NCBI GenBank assembly: GCA_002084545.1
Contig: NBLJ01000003.1
Coordinates: forward strand, 1-51,917
Origin: Desulfobacteraceae bacterium 4572_123
GTDB taxonomy: Bacteria; Desulfobacterota; Desulfobacteria; Desulfobacterales; 4572-123
Length of the DNA stretch: 51,917 nt
Reading direction: 5' to 3'
Shown: positions 46,184-51,917 of the stretch, in pieces
Layout of the letters: each line of letters starts with the position of its first letter
Position numbering within the stretch: the first letter of the stretch is position 1
The notes under the pieces: generated by a model
What the model was told of the DNA's origin: nothing
The model's database searches: none
The model's input: only the letters and a program-made list of their open reading frames with translations
Made by a program: the position numbers and the translations under genes

Positions 46184-49100
46184 ATGAAACAACTGCAGCC
46201 GGAAAGCATGGAACTGAGCGGCACCAACCTGATTGAGGCCAGTGCGGGAACAGGCAAGACTTACGCCATTACATCTTTGTTTGTGCGCCTGATTCTGAAC
46301 GGATTCAATCTGGAACAGGTGCTGGCGGTTACCTTTACCGAGGCCGCCGCCAGTGAGCTGCGCGGCCGGATTCGTACACGGCTGCTCGATACCCTGGCCG
46401 CCCTGGAGCAAGGGCGGAGCGATGACCTTTTTTTGCAGAAAGTGCTTGCAAGACCGGATATTGAAAAAAGCAGGCTGCGCAACCGTATCAGGGCGGCCCT
46501 GGGTGCCTTTGACGAAGCCGCAATTTTTACCATTCACGGGTTTTGCCACCGGGTCCTTAAAGAAAACGCCTTTGAAAGCTCGATGATTTTTGATGCGGAC
46601 CTGGTTCCCGATACCCGGCCTTTGTACCGCGAGATCGCTTTCGATTTCTGGACAGGGCAGGTGTACGGCCTTTCAGAGGTTTTTATCCGGCTGCTTCAGA
46701 AAGAAAAAATCACCCCCGAGAGTCTGATCGATCTGGTGCGGGCCGTGGCGGCCGAACCTGACCGCAAGGTGCTGCCATTGGATGTATCGTATGAAATGAC
46801 ACAAGAGGGTTTGCATGAAATCTATCAAAGGACCCGGGCCATCTGGCAAAATGAGGCCAGCGAAATTCGGGCGCTTTTGCAGACGCATCCCGGCGTGAAC
46901 CGCCGCTCCTACAATAAAAAAAATCTGGACAGATGGCTGGAAAATGTCCATGTTTTTCTTGAACCCGACCATATCCGGGATTTTGAGATTGATAACAGCA
47001 TTGGTAAATTTACTCAGACCAGACTTCTGGAGACCAGTGCCAAATTAAAAAAGGCCCCAGGTTGCCCCGAACATTCTTTTTTTTCAGAGTGCGAAGAACT
47101 CACAACATTTCCTCATCACTGGCTCATTGCATTCAAAAAGCAGCTCATGGAGTATGCCCGGGCAGAGCTTTACGCCCGTAAAACCGATCAGGGTGTCTGC
47201 TTTTTTGATGATTTGATCCAGAATCTGGACAGGGCTCTGCGAGGAAGTGGGGCAAAATTGCTGGCGCGCAAAATAAGGGAGCGCTACCCGGCGGCCCTCA
47301 TCGATGAATTTCAGGATACGGATATGGCCCAGTACCGTATTTTCAACCGGATTTACCAGGGAACCAGAGGGCCTTTTTTTCTCATCGGAGATCCAAAGCA
47401 ATCGATTTATGCCTTTCGGGGCGCGGATATTTTTGCCTATCTGGCCGCTGTAAAGGATGCCGGGGACTGTTCATTTACCCTTGATGTGAACTGGCGTTCC
47501 GATCCGGGCATGATTCAGGCGGTCAATACGCTTTTCGGCCGGGTTAAAAATCCGTTTTTCTACAAACAGATCAGGTTTACACCGGTAAAGCCCCGGCCCG
47601 ATGCCGTGGATACATTTATGATAAACGGTAAAACCGGTGCCCCTTTTAAAATTTTATTTGCCGGGCGCGGCCATGACATTCCCACGAGCAGAGGCCTGAT
47701 GAACAAGGGCTGGATAATGGATCATCTGCCACACAGCGTGGCCGGTGATATTGCAAATCTGCTGGCCAAAGGCTGCACCACGGGTATTGAAAAAGAACCG
47801 GCCCTGAGTCCCGGCGATATCGCGGTGCTGGTGCGCACCAACCGCCAGGCCAGACTGATGCAGCAGGCCCTTTCCCGACTGCAAGTCCCCTGTGTGCTCA
47901 CCAGCCGGGAAAGCGTTTTTTTATCCCGCGAAGCCATGGACCTCTACCATGTCCTTGAGGCGGTTGCAGACCCTGCCGGTGATAACCGGGTCGGGGCTGC
48001 CCTGTGCACGGATATATTCGGGATTACCGGTAATGAGATTTATAGGTTCCAGGAGGATGAAAATGAGTGGGAAAAGTGGGCCATGCGTTTTAGGACCTGG
48101 CATGCAACCTGGCAGAGCCACGGCTTTATCCAGATGATGCAGACAATTTTTTTTCTGCGCCCCAAACCCGAAAGGCCCACAGTTATCGCGTCGCTGCTGA
48201 CCCTTCCTGATGGCGAACGCAGGGTGGCCAACCTTGACCATCTTGTGGAGCTGCTGCACCAGGCCGCTGTTGAGCAGCATCTGGGAATACCCGGGCTTTT
48301 GCGCTGGTTTGAAATACAGATGGCCGCGGCGGACCAGGTGCCCGATACATTCGAGATGAGACTTGAAAGCGATGCCATGGCCGTCCAGATAGTGACCATT
48401 CACAAGAGCAAGGGGCTGGAATACAAAGTGGTTTACGCCCCGTTTCTCTGGGATGGGCGTCTGTACAACGATTCAAAGGCCCCGGCCCGGTTTCACGATC
48501 CCGCAGACAGCCGGCCCGTTCTGGATCTGGGCTCATCACAAATAGGCAAAAACCTGGCTCTGGCAGGCCGGGAAGAGATGGCTGAAAATCTGAGGCTGCT
48601 TTACGTGGCACTGACCCGGGCTAAACATCACTGCCGCGTGGTCTGGGGCGCTGTCAGGGATTTCGAGACATCCCCCATGGCCTTCCTGCTGCATCATCCG
48701 GACCAGACAGCTGACTTTAAGGAGCTTGCCGCTCATGTCGGCAGCCTGAGCGATGAGCAGATTCTCGCGGATTTAAAAATACTTGTCCACGAAGCCGGAG
48801 GCTGCATACAGGTCGAGAGACTTTTGCCGGATGCGCCGGAATCGTATTTGCCGGAAAGGGCAGGGGGCAGGCAGCTTGAATGCCGCCAAAATCGACGGCG
48901 TTTGCACCCGGGATGGTATACGGCGAGTTTCTCAAAGCTGGTTGCCGATTCAAAGGAGTTGACGCCTGATGAAGATAAGGGCCGGGATCATGATCCGGCC
49001 GGTGAGATTGCCCTGACTGAAGCAGAACCGCAGGCTGATCCGGCCCGGCCGGCAGATCGAATCGTACCGCTGGCGGAATTCAGCCGCGGCGTGAGGGCCG

Positions 49101-49819
49101 GTAATTTTTTTCACAGTGTATATGAAGACCTGGATTTTACATGCCGGGACCCGGAGGTGATTAAAAATCTGGTGGCACAAAAGCTCGAGATATTTGGTTT
49201 TGATCCGGCCGAGTGGAGAACTGTGACCCCGGCAATGATGCAGACATTGAATACCCGCCTGGATCACGACCAGTCCGGGCTGAGGCTGGGAGCTGTTCCT
49301 TGCGATCACCGGTTAAATGAGCTTGAATTCATCTTTCCGGTGGCCGATGGTACATCTGAAAAAATGCCTGTCAATGCCGGGCACCTGGCAGCCCTGTTTG
49401 CAGAGTATGGCAGTCCGGCAGTTCCGGATGAATACCCAAAACAGATCGGGCACCTTGGTTTTGCGCCGCTAAAGGGGTTTTTAAAAGGGTTTATCGATCT
49501 TATATTTGAATTTCAGGGCAGATGGTACGTGGTGGATTATAAATCCAACTTTCTGGGAGAGCGCTTTTCCGATTATACCGGGGAGCGGCTGACACAGGCC
49601 ATGGCAGATCATCACTATTTTCTGCAGTATCATATCTATACTGCGGCCCTGCATCGATATCTTGCCTGGCGGCTGCCGGACTATGATTATGATACTCATT
49701 TCGGGGGTGCATATTATCTGTTTATCCGAGGCATTTCCCCTGAAACAGGCCCGGACTGCGGTATCTTCCGGGACCGGCCCTCTCTGGAAATGATACAGGC
49801 CCTGTCGGCCCTGTTTTAA
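46184..49819 (+). CDS. recB: Exodeoxyribonuclease V subunit beta RecB
   Basis: 1211 residues. It has 3'-5' helicase and nuclease activity. Superfamily 1 motifs: EASAGTGKTYAIT (19-31, Walker A), FTEAAASELRGRI, ALIDEFQDTD (motif II), IGDPKQSIYAFRGAD (III), IHKSKGLEYKVVY and LYVALTRAKH (VI). The C-terminal RecB nuclease domain has GFIDLIFEF and VVDYKSN with the catalytic Asp and Lys. AAAGGA precedes the ATG. It follows recC by 31 bases and precedes recD by fewer than 20. Confidence 0.96.
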   Translation: MKQLQPESMELSGTNLIEASAGTGKTYAITSLFVRLILNGFNLEQVLAVTFTEAAASELRGRIRTRLLDTLAALEQGRSDDLFLQKVLARPDIEKSRLRNRIRAALGAFDEAAIFTIHGFCHRVLKENAFESSMIFDADLVPDTRPLYREIAFDFWTGQVYGLSEVFIRLLQKEKITPESLIDLVRAVAAEPDRKVLPLDVSYEMTQEGLHEIYQRTRAIWQNEASEIRALLQTHPGVNRRSYNKKNLDRWLENVHVFLEPDHIRDFEIDNSIGKFTQTRLLETSAKLKKAPGCPEHSFFSECEELTTFPHHWLIAFKKQLMEYARAELYARKTDQGVCFFDDLIQNLDRALRGSGAKLLARKIRERYPAALIDEFQDTDMAQYRIFNRIYQGTRGPFFLIGDPKQSIYAFRGADIFAYLAAVKDAGDCSFTLDVNWRSDPGMIQAVNTLFGRVKNPFFYKQIRFTPVKPRPDAVDTFMINGKTGAPFKILFAGRGHDIPTSRGLMNKGWIMDHLPHSVAGDIANLLAKGCTTGIEKEPALSPGDIAVLVRTNRQARLMQQALSRLQVPCVLTSRESVFLSREAMDLYHVLEAVADPAGDNRVGAALCTDIFGITGNEIYRFQEDENEWEKWAMRFRTWHATWQSHGFIQMMQTIFFLRPKPERPTVIASLLTLPDGERRVANLDHLVELLHQAAVEQHLGIPGLLRWFEIQMAAADQVPDTFEMRLESDAMAVQIVTIHKSKGLEYKVVYAPFLWDGRLYNDSKAPARFHDPADSRPVLDLGSSQIGKNLALAGREEMAENLRLLYVALTRAKHHCRVVWGAVRDFETSPMAFLLHHPDQTADFKELAAHVGSLSDEQILADLKILVHEAGGCIQVERLLPDAPESYLPERAGGRQLECRQNRRRLHPGWYTASFSKLVADSKELTPDEDKGRDHDPAGEIALTEAEPQADPARPADRIVPLAEFSRGVRAGNFFHSVYEDLDFTCRDPEVIKNLVAQKLEIFGFDPAEWRTVTPAMMQTLNTRLDHDQSGLRLGAVPCDHRLNELEFIFPVADGTSEKMPVNAGHLAALFAEYGSPAVPDEYPKQIGHLGFAPLKGFLKGFIDLIFEFQGRWYVVDYKSNFLGERFSDYTGERLTQAMADHHYFLQYHIYTAALHRYLAWRLPDYDYDTHFGGAYYLFIRGISPETGPDCGIFRDRPSLEMIQALSALF

Positions 49820-49838
49820 TTGAAAAGTGAGAATGTTT

Positions 49839-51704
49839 ATGATTCCGACACTCGATGAGCTTTATAACAAAGGTTACCTGTCCCGGCTGGATCTGCATTT
49901 TGCCCGGGCCATGGGACGGCTGGCCAATGAAAGAAGTGACGCAGTGCTTCTTGCCGCGGCCCTTTGCAGCCGATTTATTTCCAGGGGGCATGTGTGTGTC
50001 GACCTGAATACCCTTGCCGGCCGGCCCGTGGTCACCCATGATGGTGAACTTTCCGGTGCAAGGTGGCCTGCCGGCCCTGACTGGCGCGGGTCCGTGCAGG
50101 CCAGCCCCATGACGGGCAGTGGTGAAAGTGCAGCTCCCCTGGTGCTTGATACAAAAGGGCGGCTTTATCTGGCAAGATACTGGCATTACCAGCAGTTTCT
50201 GGTCCGGGCATTGCTGGAACGGGCCGGGCACACGGATAAAACATTGGATACCGGTCTGCTTGAAACGGGCCTGGATCGTTTGTTTCCGGCCTCACCCGAT
50301 CTATCCGGCCCGGATATGCAGCGACTTGCCGCTAAAGTCAGCCTTGGCCGCCACCTCACCATTATTTCAGGCGGTCCGGGAACAGGCAAGACATCCACCG
50401 TGGTAAAGATCCTGGCTCTGGCCATTGAGCAGGCACTGAATGCGGGACTGGAGATACCGCATATTCTGATGGCCGCGCCCACGGGCAAGGCAGCGGCCCG
50501 TCTCAAGGAAGCTGTTATAAACGCCAAAACCGCTAAAGGGGCCGGGGCTCTTGTATGCAGTGATGAAGTCAGGACCCATATCCCGGAGGAAGCGGCAACG
50601 ATTCATCGCCTCCTGGGAGTGATGCGTGACCGGTCCAACCGGTTTTTTCATGATTCCGGCAACCCCCTGGCCGTGGATATCCTCATCGTGGATGAAGCCT
50701 CGATGGTTGATCTCTCTCTGATGGCCAACCTGATCGCGGCTGTGCCGTCCCATGCGCGTCTGATTCTTCTGGGTGACAAGGATCAACTGGCATCGGTGGA
50801 GGCCGGGGCAATTTTAGGAGATATCTGCACACCGCCGGAAGTGATAAACAGGTCTGCCGTTTTAACGGAAACAGTCCGCCCTGAACCTCAGCCTTTACAT
50901 GATTCCGAGGTTCAGCCGGAAATCGGGCAATGCATCGTCAACCTGACGCACAGCTACCGGTTTGACAGCCGCAGCGGCATCGGACGCCTGGCTCTGGCCA
51001 TCAACAGCGGTAATGCAGATGAGGCCCTGGCTGTTCTGGAGGATAAAACCATGCCGGAAGCTGTGCTGGTGGACCCCGGCGATCTAAACCGGAAAAAAGA
51101 GTGCATTGAATCCCTGGTGCGGCACTATTATGTCCCCTGTTTTGAGGACAGTATGGCCGGTGCCGGGCAATTGGAGCAGTTTTCTCAATTTCGTATTCTT
51201 TGTGCTCTTCGCAGGGGTGATGACGGTGTGGAAACTTTAAATTCCACGGCCGCCGGTATTTTAAAAAAATATACCGGAATCGATACCTCCAGGGAGTGGT
51301 ACCCGGGGCGGCCCATCATGGTTACGCGCAATGATTATCAGCTTAATCTGTTTAACGGCGATGTGGGACTGATTGTAAAGCCGGATGCAGGGACATCGCG
51401 GCCGGCTGCTTTTTTCATGGACAGTAACAAAAAGGCCAGGATGATTTCACCGGCCAGACTGCCGGTACATGAAACCGTCTATGCCATGACCGTCCACAAG
51501 AGCCAGGGGACTGAATTTGACACCGTGCTGCTGGTTCTGCCCCGGCATGTGTCTCCGGTGGTGACCCGTGAGCTGTTTTATACCGCAGTGACCCGTGCGA
51601 AAAAAAATGTTGTGGTGCTGGCAACCAGTGACATAATCAGGCAGGCCGTCCGGACACGCGTGCAGCGGGCATCCGGCCTTAGTGAGCAGCTTTGGGGTGC
51701 GTAA
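49839..51704 (+). CDS. recD: Exodeoxyribonuclease V subunit alpha RecD
   Basis: About 621 residues. 5'-3' helicase of the RecBCD complex. SGGPGTGKTST is Walker A, LIVDEASMVDLSLM motif II, LLGDKDQLASVEAGA motif III, and MTVHKSQGTEFDTV with FYTAVTRAKK the C-terminal helicase motifs. The N-terminal domain is of ordinary RecD length. Three in-frame starts are close together (GTG 49827, ATG 49833, ATG 49839); I choose 49839 because GTGAG sits seven bases upstream, but 49827 cannot be excluded. Confidence 0.94.
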   Translation: MIPTLDELYNKGYLSRLDLHFARAMGRLANERSDAVLLAAALCSRFISRGHVCVDLNTLAGRPVVTHDGELSGARWPAGPDWRGSVQASPMTGSGESAAPLVLDTKGRLYLARYWHYQQFLVRALLERAGHTDKTLDTGLLETGLDRLFPASPDLSGPDMQRLAAKVSLGRHLTIISGGPGTGKTSTVVKILALAIEQALNAGLEIPHILMAAPTGKAAARLKEAVINAKTAKGAGALVCSDEVRTHIPEEAATIHRLLGVMRDRSNRFFHDSGNPLAVDILIVDEASMVDLSLMANLIAAVPSHARLILLGDKDQLASVEAGAILGDICTPPEVINRSAVLTETVRPEPQPLHDSEVQPEIGQCIVNLTHSYRFDSRSGIGRLALAINSGNADEALAVLEDKTMPEAVLVDPGDLNRKKECIESLVRHYYVPCFEDSMAGAGQLEQFSQFRILCALRRGDDGVETLNSTAAGILKKYTGIDTSREWYPGRPIMVTRNDYQLNLFNGDVGLIVKPDAGTSRPAAFFMDSNKKARMISPARLPVHETVYAMTVHKSQGTEFDTVLLVLPRHVSPVVTRELFYTAVTRAKKNVVVLATSDIIRQAVRTRVQRASGLSEQLWGA

Positions 51705-51725
51705 CTTTCTTTTCTATCGTACCTG

Positions 51726-51827
51726 TTATGCCATGTCCAGATGCTCCGGAGAACAGACAAAAATTCCTTTTTTTATCTCGTAAGGTTGATCCACGGGGGC
51801 AATAACCCAGGCTGATTCCGGCTGCAT
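51726..51827 (-). pseudogene. C-terminal remnant of an unidentified gene
   Basis: A 33-codon frame reading MQPESAWVIAPVDQPYEIK onward to ...CSPEHLDMA and a TAA. The amino-acid composition and lack of a ribosome site suggest the tail of a larger gene rather than a small gene. It begins where the PIN-domain gene breaks off, in a different frame. I do not recognise the family. Confidence 0.4.
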
Positions 51828-51874
51828 GCGAGCAAAGGGCCTGTGTTAATAACAATTTCTTCAGTTCTAAGCAT
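51773..51874 (-). pseudogene. PIN-domain toxin gene, cut after about 15 codons
   Basis: The ATG at 51874 overlaps the stop codon of the upstream frame, as in toxin-antitoxin pairs. It reads MLRTEEIVINTGPLLA, the strand and Asn/Thr-Gly-Pro-Leu turn that begin PIN-like DUF3368 proteins (catalytic residues at VINTGP). The remaining ~140 residues expected are absent: after LLA the frame runs 17 unrelated codons to a stop at 51773, and a different gene's tail takes over. I infer a deletion junction near 51827-51832. Confidence 0.6.
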
Positions 51875-51917
51875 TGTTCATATCAGATAAGAGTTCATCT
51901 TCTTCCAGGTCGATCAT
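51867..51917 (-). CDS. C-terminus of a UPF0175-like antitoxin (partial)
   Basis: The last 16 codons of a gene entering from the right edge: MIDLEEDELLSDMNNA and a TAG at 51867-51869. The acidic IDL-x-E-x-EL-x-x-D-I/M-x-x-A ending resembles UPF0175 antitoxins, which are typically followed by and overlap a DUF3368 PIN toxin gene, as here. The start is outside the window. Confidence 0.5.
   Translation of the reverse strand: MIDLEEDELLSDMNNA

Overview
The window looks like a chromosomal segment of an anaerobic Desulfobacterota (delta-proteobacterial) sulfate reducer, most likely near the Desulfobacterales. The main pointers are an ahbC-hemB-ahbD cluster of the siroheme-dependent heme pathway, a long pyrophosphate-dependent phosphofructokinase, a plant-type DapB, a PurS-PurL fusion and intermediate G+C. 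This assignment is made from gene content only, not from a phylogeny. Most of the window is housekeeping.

Layout. Bases 1-4892 (minus strand): the start of a GyrI-like gene cut by the window edge, a broken HD-domain phosphohydrolase, mntP, ftsY and the PPi-phosphofructokinase. Bases 5222-8839 (plus): smc. Bases 8845-12170 (minus): ahbC, hemB, ahbD. Bases 12335-13952 (minus): a broken ClpX-like AAA+ ATPase. Bases 14068-17274 (minus): a dimethylargininase-family hydrolase with a three-gene amino-acid ABC transporter. Bases 17578-19280 (minus): tRNA-Arg(CCG), folC and rpsU. Bases 19590-35102 (plus): a long translation / nucleotide / envelope block: adk, rho (broken near its 3' end), rpmE, prfA, prmC, rpsB, tsf, pyrH, frr, uppS, cdsA, dxr, rseP, purSL, purQ. 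Bases 35141-40486 (minus): plsB, a fused MurU-AmgK-type enzyme and dapB. Bases 40885-41169 (plus): a small membrane protein. Bases 41303-42472 (minus): a NamZ-type (DUF1343) muramidase. Bases 42772-51704 (plus): recC-recB-recD. Bases 51726-51917 (minus): the end of a UPF0175-like antitoxin, the first codons of a PIN-domain toxin, and an unrelated gene tail.

How the genes work together. HemB supplies porphobilinogen, and AhbC and AhbD perform the last two radical-SAM steps to heme b. The dimethylargininase and transporter look like an uptake-and-hydrolysis unit for guanidino amino acids. NamZ (release of MurNAc) and the MurU-AmgK fusion (MurNAc to MurNAc-1-P to UDP-MurNAc) together would form a MurNAc salvage route. 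RecBCD forms one operon for double-strand-break repair.

The most unexpected observation is a shared lesion. The HD-domain gene, the ClpX-like gene and rho each carry an internal deletion that throws the reading frame while leaving both the 5' part and the genuine 3' end of the gene recognisable. A fourth junction cuts the PIN toxin gene after about 15 codons. Either this lineage has suffered several small deletions, including one in rho, or the sequence contains repeated small deletion artefacts. I cannot tell which from the sequence alone.
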